This document shows, in pieces, positions 55,413 through 64,000 of a DNA stretch of 64,000 bases. Each line of letters opens with the position of its first letter. Position 1 is the first letter of the stretch. This DNA is from Pedobacter duraquae (GTDB taxonomy: Bacteria; Bacteroidota; Bacteroidia; Sphingobacteriales; Sphingobacteriaceae): contig NZ_SNWM01000003.1 in the NCBI RefSeq assembly GCF_004362245.1, positions 806,001 through 870,000 of the forward strand. Direction: 5' to 3'. The position numbers were made by a program, and so were the translations under genes. The notes beneath the pieces are model-generated. The model saw nothing but the letters and a program-made list of their open reading frames with translations. It searched no databases and was not told where the DNA came from.

Positions 55413-58043
55413 ATGCGCGTATACCTGATCCTATTATTCAACCTTTTTCTGGCTGGCTCCGTTACGGGGCAAGTAAATAACAGGATAAATGGTCTGGTGA
55501 AGGATTCCCTGAAGCGGCCTATCCCAAATGCCGCAATTAAGGTAATTGCCGGTGAAGATACTTTGCATGCTTCTACAGATGATAGGGGAAAATTTAATCT
55601 CTCCGGCATCTCAACAATCCGTATCACTCTAGAAATTAATGCATTTGGCTATCTGCCGTATACCAGGGAACTCATCTACGATCTAGGTCAGCGTACAATT
55701 AGTTTGCCGCTCTTATCTTTGGAACGGGATGCGCATACCCTTAAGGAGGTAGTCATCAAAGCCCAGGTTATTCCGATACGATTGATGAAGGATACGATAG
55801 AGTATAACGCGGCGGCATTTGCTGTGCGGGAAAATGACCGGGTTGACGAGTTGCTGCGACTAATGCCAGGAATGACCATTGATCGGGAGGGAAGAGCACT
55901 CAATATGGGGAAAGTTATGACCAAACTTAGGATTAACGGAGAAGACTTCTTTACCAGTAACGTGAAAGATTTTATCAGTCAGTTGCCGGCAGATATGATT
56001 GCAAAGGTTCAGGTGATCAATGATTATGGCGATGAAGCCAACTTTACAGGCGTTAAAACCGGCGAACCTCAGAAGATGTTAAACCTCGTCACAAAACCAG
56101 GACGTGGTAAGGGCAATTTCGGAAATACCTCGATAAATGGGGGTTCAAATGAACGCTATGGCCTACAGACCAATGGCAACATCTGGCGGGAGAAAAAACA
56201 GATCGGCGTTAAGGCAAATGTAATCAGTACAAATAACGCTGCAGGTATTAATCGAAATATCGCTACCGGAATCAACTATAGAGATAAGATAAGTGAAGGT
56301 TTAACAACGAGTTTGGGCTACACGTACGACAACAATAAAAATAACAGTAAGCAACTGGACTATATAGAAACCGTAAACCCACTGGGAATTATCAGGACTA
56401 CCAACGCTAACGATAGACTGACAACGAGCGATAAACATAACTTGAACTGGAGCTTACAGTCGGTTGGAAAGTTAAGTTATTTTCAGGCTTCTGTAGTTGG
56501 TTCGTTTTTGAATAGTAATAGCAATTCCGATGCTACTTCTCGACAAACTGGGGTTATTTTACAGGATTTAGCCAACCGAAATGCGACAAAACTATACACA
56601 CCCAATTTCAGTGGAAACCTCGCCTATGCCTACAGGCTTAATAAGCCGGGGAGAAATTTATCGGTCGGATTTACTGCTAAAAATGGGATCAATAATACAG
56701 ATGAAGATCTCCTAAGTAAAATCGTGTATTATAATGATCGTATTCCGGTTAAAGACTCTGTATTGAACAGGTTGGTAGATACACGTAACAGGTCCAGAAA
56801 TATAAGTGCTACGGTCCGGTTTTCTGAGCCATTAGGAGGTAAGGTAGATAGTGCAAAGACTAAAAGCCTGGATGTATACTATACTTTCGATATGGAAGAA
56901 AATGCAAATGATCTGCTTACCCGAGTCAATACGATGTACCGGGTTGGAAGGGTAGTAGATTCGTTGAGTACGATGTATACGTCGAGGTTCACGGCGCATT
57001 TATTGGGCGCTAGTTATAGGTTTGCTTCTGAATCGGTGAGCTACAATCTTGGCATTACTGCTCAGCCAAATATCTTAACGGTTAGAAACGAACAACCGAG
57101 AAATACAATCAGTCATGTGGGATTTAATGTTGCACCGGTTGCGAATGTCAGCTATATCCTGACAGAGAAGTCCAGTCTGAGTCTTGTATATACAGGAAAT
57201 AATGTCGCACCTAATTTTACGCAACTTCAGCCAGTGCCCAATACGCGGAATCTTCAGAATGTAATCGTTGGAAATCCAAATTTACGGTCAACATTTACCC
57301 ACACTGCAGGACTATCCTATCAGAAGACGGATTTAAAAACAGGAGCGGCATTAATGCTGGGTGTAAATGCGAATGTAATCAAAGACCAGGTGGTTACGAA
57401 TCTGATCTTGGTTACGGATACACTGAATAGTCTTAAGCAGGAAACGAATTTTCTGAATGCGAATGGCGCATACAGCTTTGAAACGCTGTATTCATGGTCG
57501 CAGCCTTTTGTAGAAAATACGTATAACCTGGAGTTTAGGGGGAACGTCGGATTTGCCAATACTGTTTCCTACTCAGATTATATTTTAAACCAAAATAAGG
57601 GCTTTAATTTTTCTCAGGCGGTACTACTGAGGATGAATAAAAAGAAGCTGATCATGACGGGTGATGCAAGTTATAATTACTATAGTAACAGATACTCGCT
57701 TGCAATCGGGGAGCTAAAGGATATTCAGGTTTATGAATTCAACCTGAGCATGAAAACATTTTTAGGCAAGCGCTATGCAATGGGTTTTGATGCGCTTAAG
57801 AGAATTAATATTGGATATTCTATTGAAGCGAAAAATCCTTTATTAATTAATTTGAGCTTGGAGAAATCCTTTCTTAAACGTGATCAGGGAACGATCAAAC
57901 TACAAGCTTATGATATTCTTAATCAAGGAAATTATCTGATCAGAAGCGTTTCTGATAACTCGATTATTGATAGTAAGAACAATCAGATTACGAGGTATTT
58001 GCAGCTAAGTTTAAATATTAACCTCCAGCAGTTTGGAGGTTAA
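55413..58043 (+). CDS. TonB-receptor-like outer membrane protein with carboxypeptidase-regulatory domain
   Basis: 876 residues with a signal peptide (ending GSVTGQ). Residues about 20-100 form a carboxypeptidase-regulatory-like (Ig-type) domain (INGLVKDSLKRPIPNAAIKVIAG); residues about 110-220 resemble a plug (IEYNAAAFAVRENDRVDELLRLMPGMTIDREG), and the rest is a large beta barrel. There is no adjacent SusD-like gene, so it is not a typical glycan-uptake SusCD pair. The ligand is unknown. Single gene. Confidence 0.85.
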   Translation: MRVYLILLFNLFLAGSVTGQVNNRINGLVKDSLKRPIPNAAIKVIAGEDTLHASTDDRGKFNLSGISTIRITLEINAFGYLPYTRELIYDLGQRTISLPLLSLERDAHTLKEVVIKAQVIPIRLMKDTIEYNAAAFAVRENDRVDELLRLMPGMTIDREGRALNMGKVMTKLRINGEDFFTSNVKDFISQLPADMIAKVQVINDYGDEANFTGVKTGEPQKMLNLVTKPGRGKGNFGNTSINGGSNERYGLQTNGNIWREKKQIGVKANVISTNNAAGINRNIATGINYRDKISEGLTTSLGYTYDNNKNNSKQLDYIETVNPLGIIRTTNANDRLTTSDKHNLNWSLQSVGKLSYFQASVVGSFLNSNSNSDATSRQTGVILQDLANRNATKLYTPNFSGNLAYAYRLNKPGRNLSVGFTAKNGINNTDEDLLSKIVYYNDRIPVKDSVLNRLVDTRNRSRNISATVRFSEPLGGKVDSAKTKSLDVYYTFDMEENANDLLTRVNTMYRVGRVVDSLSTMYTSRFTAHLLGASYRFASESVSYNLGITAQPNILTVRNEQPRNTISHVGFNVAPVANVSYILTEKSSLSLVYTGNNVAPNFTQLQPVPNTRNLQNVIVGNPNLRSTFTHTAGLSYQKTDLKTGAALMLGVNANVIKDQVVTNLILVTDTLNSLKQETNFLNANGAYSFETLYSWSQPFVENTYNLEFRGNVGFANTVSYSDYILNQNKGFNFSQAVLLRMNKKKLIMTGDASYNYYSNRYSLAIGELKDIQVYEFNLSMKTFLGKRYAMGFDALKRINIGYSIEAKNPLLINLSLEKSFLKRDQGTIKLQAYDILNQGNYLIRSVSDNSIIDSKNNQITRYLQLSLNINLQQFGG

Positions 58044-58059
58044 TATTTGCAAATGTGGC

Positions 58060-59739
58060 TTAAGCCAGTTTTTTATATTTTAAACGGTGTGGCGTGCTGT
58101 CTCCAAGACGTTTCTTGCGATTTTCTTCGTAATCACTATAGTTACCTTCAAAGAAGTATACCTGCGAATTGCCTTCGAATGCAATAATGTGTGTACAGAT
58201 ACGGTCAAGGAACCACCTGTCGTGACTGATTACTACTGCACAACCGCCAAAGTTTTCAAGCGCTTCTTCGAGTGCACGTAGCGTGTTTACGTCGATATCG
58301 TTTGTTGGCTCATCTAAAAGCAAAACGTTTGCGCCTTTTTTCAGCGTGATTGCGAGATGAACCCTGTTCCTTTCTCCGCCTGATAATACGCCAACTTTCT
58401 TTTGCTGATCGCCGCCGTTAAAGTTAAACTTAGAAACATAGGCTCTTCCACTCACCGCTTTATTGCCTAATTGTATGTTATCTAATCCGTCAGTGATATT
58501 TTCATATACAGTCTTGTCAGGATTCAGATCATTGTGCATTTGATCTACATAACCCAATGCAACAGTCTCTCCAACTCTGAACGTACCGCTATCAGGTTGT
58601 TCCTGCTCGGTGATCAGTCTGAACAACGTTGTCTTACCAGCACCGTTTGGACCAATAATGCCGACGATACCGGCGGGAGGAAGCGAGAAGTTTAAGTTCT
58701 CAAACAAAATCTTGTCGCCATACGCTTTCGTAACATTCGTTGCTTCAATCACCACGTTACCTAACCTTGGGCCCGCAGGGATAAATAACTCTAACTTGTC
58801 CTCACGTTCTTTAGAATCTTCTGAGGCTAACTTATCGTAATTTGATAAACGGGCTTTAGATTTTGCATGTCTTGCTTTTGGCGCCATGCGTACCCACTCC
58901 AGCTCACGCTCCAAAGTTTTTTGTCTTTTGCTTTCAGTCTTTTCTTCCTGAGCCAGACGTTTTGCCTTCTGATCTAACCAAGACGAATAATTTCCTTTCC
59001 ATGGAATACCCTCTCCACGGTCAAGTTCAAGGATCCATCCAGCAACATTGTCAAGGAAGTATCTATCGTGGGTAACTGCGATAACAGTCCCTTTGTAATC
59101 TTTTAAGAATTGTTCCAGCCAGTCGATACTTTCTGCATCAAGGTGATTGGTTGGCTCATCCAACAAAAGAACGTCTGGTTCCTGAAGCAATAAACGGCAC
59201 ATCGCTACACGCCTCCGCTCTCCTCCTGATAATACTCCGATTTTTGCATCGGGATCTGGGCAGCGCAAAGCGTCCATGGCGCGTTCTAGCTTATTGTCTA
59301 GCTCCCAGGCATTACTAGCGTCGATTTTATCCTGTAGTTCGCCCTGCTTGGCCATCAACCTATCCATCTCGTCTGCATTTTCGTAGACTTCAGGCAAACC
59401 GAAGCTTTCGTTGATCTCTTCGTATTCTTTAAGTATGGCTATTGTTTCTGCAACGCCTTCTTCGACTACCTCTCTCACAGTTTTAGTCTCGTCAAGAATA
59501 GGTTCCTGAGCCAGGTAACCTACACTGAATCCTGGGGCAAAAACAACTTCTCCCTGAAAGGACTTGTCTAATCCAGCAATGATTTTTAAAAGAGAAGACT
59601 TTCCAGATCCGTTAAGACCGATTACGCCAATTTTGGCACCGTAAAAAAAAGAAAGATATATGTTTTTTAGAACTTGTTTCTGAGGGGGGTAAATCTTATT
59701 TACACCCGCCATTGAAAAGATTATTTTTTCGTCTGACAT
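58060..59739 (-). CDS. ettA: Energy-dependent translational throttle protein EttA (ABC-F)
   Basis: 559 residues with two ABC domains and no membrane segment: Walker [13 protein letters not shown] and [11 protein letters not shown], signatures [11 protein letters not shown] and [12 protein letters not shown], Walker [12 protein letters not shown] and [11 protein letters not shown]. The EttA arm insertion (residues about 90-140, [16 protein letters not shown]) is present, matching EttA rather than other ABC-F proteins. It binds the ribosomal E site and gates early elongation by ATP/ADP ratio. Confidence 0.95.
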   Translation of the reverse strand: MSDEKIIFSMAGVNKIYPPQKQVLKNIYLSFFYGAKIGVIGLNGSGKSSLLKIIAGLDKSFQGEVVFAPGFSVGYLAQEPILDETKTVREVVEEGVAETIAILKEYEEINESFGLPEVYENADEMDRLMAKQGELQDKIDASNAWELDNKLERAMDALRCPDPDAKIGVLSGGERRRVAMCRLLLQEPDVLLLDEPTNHLDAESIDWLEQFLKDYKGTVIAVTHDRYFLDNVAGWILELDRGEGIPWKGNYSSWLDQKAKRLAQEEKTESKRQKTLERELEWVRMAPKARHAKSKARLSNYDKLASEDSKEREDKLELFIPAGPRLGNVVIEATNVTKAYGDKILFENLNFSLPPAGIVGIIGPNGAGKTTLFRLITEQEQPDSGTFRVGETVALGYVDQMHNDLNPDKTVYENITDGLDNIQLGNKAVSGRAYVSKFNFNGGDQQKKVGVLSGGERNRVHLAITLKKGANVLLLDEPTNDIDVNTLRALEEALENFGGCAVVISHDRWFLDRICTHIIAFEGNSQVYFFEGNYSDYEENRKKRLGDSTPHRLKYKKLA

Positions 59740-60315
59740 GTGAAGGTTTATGCTTTAGCAAGCAAATATAAAGACTACCGCAGAAAATATACTATAGTTT
59801 GTCGAAGCAAATAGGTTTGATAATTTGAACATATCCGGATGGTTCCATTAAACTGTAAAAATGACAGTCCAATATGGTTATAACTGTAAAATAGCTGGTT
59901 TTATTAATGACGGGCAACACAATATTGCTTTTTAGATGGTGTATCCTTAACACAGCCGCTCATTTCTAGCGCTTGCTATGTCATTTTGTTAGCTGTTATT
60001 GAGCAAAACAACCAATTTTGACAGCCTCCAATGTGCAATAAAATCATTACAATTTATGGACAATTCGTTTTTGATACCATAATTAAAATAAAAAAAACTA
60101 CCTTGTATAGGTACTGAATGCATATTTCCTAAAATCACTTGGTCGATTTTAAGGTCCGAAGCATTTCAAAACAATGTAAGTTTAAATGTATGCGGCAAAT
60201 CCCATCGCTCTGGTTTGTCTGTATGGCGTAATTGTTGATAAAATAAACAAAATGGTCTCGCTTATTTATAAACATTATTTTATAGTTTAGAGCATTCCGG
60301 TAAAGAAAGGTAGAT
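59740..60315. other. 576-base gap between ettA and clpC
   Basis: AT-rich sequence without a recognisable gene. It holds the ettA -7 box (59763-59770) and presumably the clpC promoter. A purine-rich GAAAGGTAGAT immediately before the clpC ATG is a fair ribosome-binding site. I could not see a named regulatory site such as a CtsR box. Confidence 0.6.
59763..59770 (-). promoter_or_regulatory. -7 box of ettA
   Basis: The minus strand reads TATATTTG (TAnnTTTG), 23 bases before the ettA start; the -33 element is not clear. Confidence 0.45.
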
Positions 60316-62850
60316 ATGGAAGCTAAATTTTCACCACAAGTTAAAGATGTGATTTCATTCAGTAGGGAAGAAGCCCTCAGACTTGGTCACGATTACATCG
60401 GCGCAGAGCATCTTTTGTTAGGCTTGATTCGCGAAGGCGATGGCATGGCTATCAAAATATTAAGATCACTTGGTGTTGATACCTCAAAATTACGTCGTTC
60501 TATTGAAGACGCTGTTAGGGGTACCTCAAGTGTAACGGTTAATCTGGGAAACATCCCGTTAACCAAACAAGCTGAAAAAGTATTAAAAATAACCTATTTA
60601 GAAGCTAAGATTTTTAAAAGCGATTTAATAGGAACAGAGCACTTATTGTTGTCAATCCTGCGCGACGACGATAACATTGCGTCTCAGATTTTATTACAGT
60701 TCAGCATCAATTACGAAATTTTCAAACAGGAAGTAGAAGTAAATAAAAACGGATTTAGGGATGAGACTCAAAACAGCGCTTCGGCAGGTAGTGATGATGA
60801 TTATCGCGAAGAAGAAAGCTTCAGTGGACCTAAGAAAGTTTCAGATATCAAATCAAAGACTCCGGTTCTTGATAACTTCGGACGTGATTTAACTAAGGCA
60901 GCAGAAGAGGGACGTCTCGATCCAATTGTTGGTAGAGAGAAGGAAATCGAACGCGTATCGCAGATTCTTTCTCGTAGGAAGAAAAACAATCCAATTCTGA
61001 TTGGTGAGCCTGGTGTTGGTAAATCTGCGATCGCAGAAGGTTTGGCATTGCGTATTGTACAACGTAAGGTGTCAAGGGTACTGTTCAACAAACGTGTTGT
61101 GACTTTAGATCTTGCTTCTTTAGTTGCTGGAACAAAATACCGTGGTCAGTTTGAAGAACGTATGAAAGCGGTAATGAATGAATTGGAGAAATCTACAGAT
61201 GTAATCCTTTTTATTGATGAAATCCATACGATCGTAGGTGCTGGTGGTGCTTCTGGTTCATTGGATGCATCAAATATGTTCAAGCCGGCGCTGGCTCGTG
61301 GAGAAATCCAATGTATTGGGGCCACAACGCTTGATGAGTATCGTCAATATATAGAAAAAGACGGAGCCTTGGATCGTCGTTTCCAAAAGGTTATGATTGA
61401 ACCGGCAACTCCGGATGAGACGATTGAAATCTTGAACAGAATCAAAGAAAAATACGAAGACCATCATGGTGTAACTTATACTGATGAAGCGATTAACGCA
61501 TGTGTTGCTTTAACCTCAAGGTACATTACTGATAGGTTCCTTCCTGATAAAGCTATTGACGCGTTAGATGAAGCTGGATCAAGAGTACACCTTACCAATA
61601 TCCACGTTCCTGAAAAGATCATCGAGATCGAAACGAAGATCGAGGATATTAAGGTTGAGAAGAACAAAGTTGTAAAAAGCCAGAAATACGAAGAAGCAGC
61701 CAAACTGAGAGATACTGAAAAAAATCTTTTAGAAGAACTGGAACGTGCTAAGGCGGAATGGGAAGCTGAAACCAAGACTAAAAGATATACAGTTACAGAA
61801 GATAATGTAGCTGAAGTGGTATCTATGATGACTGGTATTCCTTTGCAACGCGTTGGGCAGACTGATAGTCAGAAGTTGCTGAACATGTACGATACTGTTG
61901 CTACAAAGATTATCGGACAGGATGACGCTATCAAGAAATTGACCAAGGCAATTCAACGTACCCGTGCAGGATTGAAAGATCCTAAAAAACCTATCGGTTC
62001 CTTCATTTTCCTTGGACCTACAGGTGTTGGTAAAACAGAATTAGCCAAGGAACTTGCCCGTTTCATGTTTGATAGTGATGACTCATTGATTCAGATCGAT
62101 ATGAGCGAATACATGGAGAAATTTGCGGTATCAAGATTAGTTGGTGCGCCTCCGGGGTACGTAGGTTATGAAGAGGGTGGTCAGCTTACCGAAAAGGTGC
62201 GTCGTAAACCTTATGCAGTAATCTTACTTGATGAGATCGAAAAAGCACATCCTGATGTATTCAACATTTTGCTTCAGGTATTAGACGAAGGACAGCTTAC
62301 TGATAGTTTAGGTCGTAAGGTGGATTTTAGAAATACGATCATCATCATGACTTCTAACATCGGTGCCCGTCAGTTGAAAGATTTCGGTCAGGGGGTAGGG
62401 TTCTCTACAGCTGCGAAAACAAGTCAGGTTGACGCACATTCCAGAGGTGTGATTGAAAATGCATTGAAACGTGCTTTCGCTCCTGAGTTCCTAAACAGGG
62501 TTGATGATGTTGTTGTATTCAATACCCTTGGCAAAGATGAGATCTTTAAAATTATTGATATCGAGTTGAAATCTTTATTCGGAAGAGTACATACTCTGGG
62601 ATATGAGATCAAATTGACTGATGTAGCTAAAGACTTTATAGCTGATAAAGGATTTGATAGTAACTTCGGTGCACGTCCTCTAAAACGTGCTATCCAAAAA
62701 TATCTGGAAGATCCTATTGCCGAAGAGATATTGAAAGGTGAGATCGCTGAAGGAGATATCCTGGAGATCGACTACAATAAAGAAAATGATCAAATTGTTG
62801 TGGTTAATAAAAGCCCAGGCAAGAAAAAGAAAAAAGAAGAAGGTGCCTAG
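60316..62850 (+). CDS. clpC: ATP-dependent Clp protease ATP-binding subunit ClpC
   Basis: 844 residues. Clp N-domain repeats (residues 1-145: FSREEALRLGHDYIGAEHLLLGL, then IGTEHLLLSILRDDDN), first AAA+ domain (GEPGVGKSAIAEG, VILFIDEIHTIVGAGG), a UVR-like coiled segment (KYEEAAKLRDTEKNLLEEL), and second AAA+ domain (GPTGVGKTELAKEL, VILLDEIEKAHPDV). It unfolds proteins for ClpP in protein quality control and stress. Ends in a Lys/Glu-rich tail and is followed by a terminator. Confidence 0.95.
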   Translation: MEAKFSPQVKDVISFSREEALRLGHDYIGAEHLLLGLIREGDGMAIKILRSLGVDTSKLRRSIEDAVRGTSSVTVNLGNIPLTKQAEKVLKITYLEAKIFKSDLIGTEHLLLSILRDDDNIASQILLQFSINYEIFKQEVEVNKNGFRDETQNSASAGSDDDYREEESFSGPKKVSDIKSKTPVLDNFGRDLTKAAEEGRLDPIVGREKEIERVSQILSRRKKNNPILIGEPGVGKSAIAEGLALRIVQRKVSRVLFNKRVVTLDLASLVAGTKYRGQFEERMKAVMNELEKSTDVILFIDEIHTIVGAGGASGSLDASNMFKPALARGEIQCIGATTLDEYRQYIEKDGALDRRFQKVMIEPATPDETIEILNRIKEKYEDHHGVTYTDEAINACVALTSRYITDRFLPDKAIDALDEAGSRVHLTNIHVPEKIIEIETKIEDIKVEKNKVVKSQKYEEAAKLRDTEKNLLEELERAKAEWEAETKTKRYTVTEDNVAEVVSMMTGIPLQRVGQTDSQKLLNMYDTVATKIIGQDDAIKKLTKAIQRTRAGLKDPKKPIGSFIFLGPTGVGKTELAKELARFMFDSDDSLIQIDMSEYMEKFAVSRLVGAPPGYVGYEEGGQLTEKVRRKPYAVILLDEIEKAHPDVFNILLQVLDEGQLTDSLGRKVDFRNTIIIMTSNIGARQLKDFGQGVGFSTAAKTSQVDAHSRGVIENALKRAFAPEFLNRVDDVVVFNTLGKDEIFKIIDIELKSLFGRVHTLGYEIKLTDVAKDFIADKGFDSNFGARPLKRAIQKYLEDPIAEEILKGEIAEGDILEIDYNKENDQIVVVNKSPGKKKKKEEGA

Positions 62851-62870
62851 GCATGCTGACTGATAAATAA

Positions 62871-62897
62871 AACCCGCTAGCAGTAGCGGGTTTTTTT
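62871..62897 (+). terminator. Terminator of clpC
   Basis: AACCCGCTA (62871-62879) pairs with TAGCGGGTT (62884-62892), loop GCAG, then Ts. Confidence 0.92.
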
Positions 62898-62908
62898 ATG
62901 GTCAAAAT

Positions 62909-63982
62909 TTAAAACAAATTCAATTGAGAACCAGGTATACGAAATTGCGTGGCGTCAAGTTCAACTACGGTGGTATTTAATTTGTTGAGGCGGCAATGCA
63001 GCCTGAATGTATCCCGGATCATGTCGGCAATGTTTCCACCTCCCCGCATGCGTTCACCAAAACGACTGTCATTAACCTGCCCGCCATGGCAGGACTGGAT
63101 CATATGCCACACTTTTTCAAATCTATCAGGATAGTTTTTTATCAACCAATCCTTAAAAATTGGGCCTATGGCGCCATTAAGTCTCACAACCGTGTATCCA
63201 GCGCTAATAGCGCCACATTGAGCAATCGTTTTAAGAATCTGTGGAATCTCATGGTCACTCAGACCGGGAACAGTTGGCGCAACCATTACTCCCACAGGAA
63301 TTCCTGCACTACTTAGTTGTTCGATAATTTTTAGGCGTTGTTTGGCTGTGGTTGTCCTCGGCTCCATCTTGAGACGGAGGTCTTCATTCAAACTATTGAT
63401 AGACACATACACACTGATCAACTTGTGCTTTGCCAGCTCAGATAAAATATCAAGATCACGGAGAATCAATGCATTCTTTGTAATTATGCCAATAGGCTGC
63501 TTATATTCAAGGGCGATTTCTAGTAACTGGCGTGTTAGTCTGAACTTTCTTTCTGCAGGTTGATAACAATCTGTATTTCCTGATAGGGAAATGACGGAGG
63601 CGTCCCAACCTTTTCTATGAAGAAACTTTTTGAATAATTCAGGTGCGTCTTTTTTAACGATGATTTTACGCTCGAAATCTAGTCCGGCACTAAAGCCCCA
63701 ATATTCGTGTGCGTTTCTGGCATAACAATAGGTACAGCCGTGTTCACAGCCCTGGTAGGGGTTTAAAGAATAAGCCATACCGACATCCGGACTGTCAACT
63801 TTGTTGACAATAGAACGTGACTCTCCGAAGATAAAACTGGTTTTAGGGTCAGATTCCTCCCAATCATCTATCCCCTCTGTATGTTCTTTGACATAGCTAT
63901 CTTTCTGAAAATGATTGTGCGGGTTGAGCTGGGCACCCCGGCCTTTAAAATAAGTTGAGTCTTGTTGCTCATCTGTTTTCAT
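62909..63982 (-). CDS. PA0069-family radical SAM protein
   Basis: 357 residues. NPYQGCEHGCTYCYARNAHE and YWGFSAGLDFERKI are the family's cluster-binding and flanking motifs (Cx3Cx2C). It is related to spore photoproduct lyase-like radical SAM proteins, but the reaction is unknown; many Bacteroidota carry one copy. The start ATG at 63982 lies 18 bases from the window's right edge, so the promoter is outside. Convergent with clpC. Confidence 0.9.
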   Translation of the reverse strand: MKTDEQQDSTYFKGRGAQLNPHNHFQKDSYVKEHTEGIDDWEESDPKTSFIFGESRSIVNKVDSPDVGMAYSLNPYQGCEHGCTYCYARNAHEYWGFSAGLDFERKIIVKKDAPELFKKFLHRKGWDASVISLSGNTDCYQPAERKFRLTRQLLEIALEYKQPIGIITKNALILRDLDILSELAKHKLISVYVSINSLNEDLRLKMEPRTTTAKQRLKIIEQLSSAGIPVGVMVAPTVPGLSDHEIPQILKTIAQCGAISAGYTVVRLNGAIGPIFKDWLIKNYPDRFEKVWHMIQSCHGGQVNDSRFGERMRGGGNIADMIRDTFRLHCRLNKLNTTVVELDATQFRIPGSQLNLF

Positions 63983-64000
63983 CTTCTAAAATTACTAAAA

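Noticed and set aside
55413-58043. SusC of a glycan-utilisation locus
   Set aside because: No SusD-like gene or glycoside hydrolase follows; the protein is a solitary receptor-like barrel.
1-63999. CRISPR arrays, insertion sequences, tRNA or rRNA genes
   Set aside because: No regularly spaced repeat array, transposase motif with inverted ends, or tRNA cloverleaf was recognised on either strand by eye.

Overview
The window is a chromosomal segment of a Bacteroidota bacterium, most likely a Sphingobacteriaceae member of the Pedobacter type. The evidence is: type IX secretion (T9SS) cargo with both type A and type B C-terminal domains, PorP/SprF and PorT proteins, a transketolase split into two genes, a ubiE-porT gene pair, a uppS-bamA-ompH-ompH cluster, a DUF6089 outer-membrane protein, a FucP-type sugar transporter, and many copies of the Bacteroidota -7 promoter box TAnnTTTG in front of genes. 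Base composition is moderate to AT-rich. The gene content is mostly core metabolism and envelope functions. I see no insertion sequence, integrase, CRISPR array, tRNA or rRNA.

Layout. 1-1773 (minus): the two halves of a split transketolase, the C-terminal half cut by the window edge. 1992-5124 (plus): a three-gene surface cassette of collagen-like protein, T9SS type B protein and PorP/SprF protein, with a good promoter in front. 5096-7889 (minus): FAH-family hydrolase, M23 peptidase and Bcp peroxiredoxin in one tight operon. Next come a very small T9SS type A protein (minus) and the Kup potassium transporter (plus). 10583-11450 holds an isolated ORF6N DNA-binding gene preceded by four exact-period 11-bp repeats. 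11613-16830 (minus): an APC permease with a large inserted domain, then the engB-ubiA-M3 peptidase operon. 16883-18369 (plus): ubiE and porT. 18415-28436 (plus): SDR oxidoreductase, YqeY protein, alpha/beta hydrolase, CBS protein, NAD kinase, DUF6089 protein, uppS, bamA, two ompH genes and murI, which together form a cell-envelope biogenesis block.

28437-29077 has no convincing protein gene. It folds into a long rod-like hairpin, two more hairpins and a strong terminator, and is the best candidate in the window for an undescribed non-coding RNA or a leader of the following purF-type gene. 29078-38374 contains purF, a LysE exporter, a FucP-like MFS transporter, dCMP deaminase, guaA, a periplasmic-binding-fold lipoprotein, an RsmB-type rRNA methyltransferase and MarC. 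38452-48736 is rich in transporters: two APC permeases, a membrane pyrophosphatase, an ammonium channel with a partner porin, plus a thioredoxin-like protein, a radical SAM protein and an SRPBCC protein. 48811-53445 carries a YkuK-like protein and a trehalose module (fused OtsA-OtsB facing a GH15 hydrolase). 53525-63982 carries a DEAD-box helicase, a short DUF1456 protein, a TonB-receptor-like barrel, EttA, ClpC and a PA0069-type radical SAM protein.

How the parts fit. Envelope construction (UppS, MurI, BamA, OmpH, DUF6089, M23 peptidase) and T9SS export (PorT, PorP/SprF and their cargo) dominate the first half. Nucleotide metabolism (PurF, dCMP deaminase, GuaA) sits in the middle. Ion, amino-acid and ammonium transport and stress physiology (trehalose, ClpC, EttA) dominate the rest. 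Functions come from reading motifs in the translated sequence; no database search or folding program was run.
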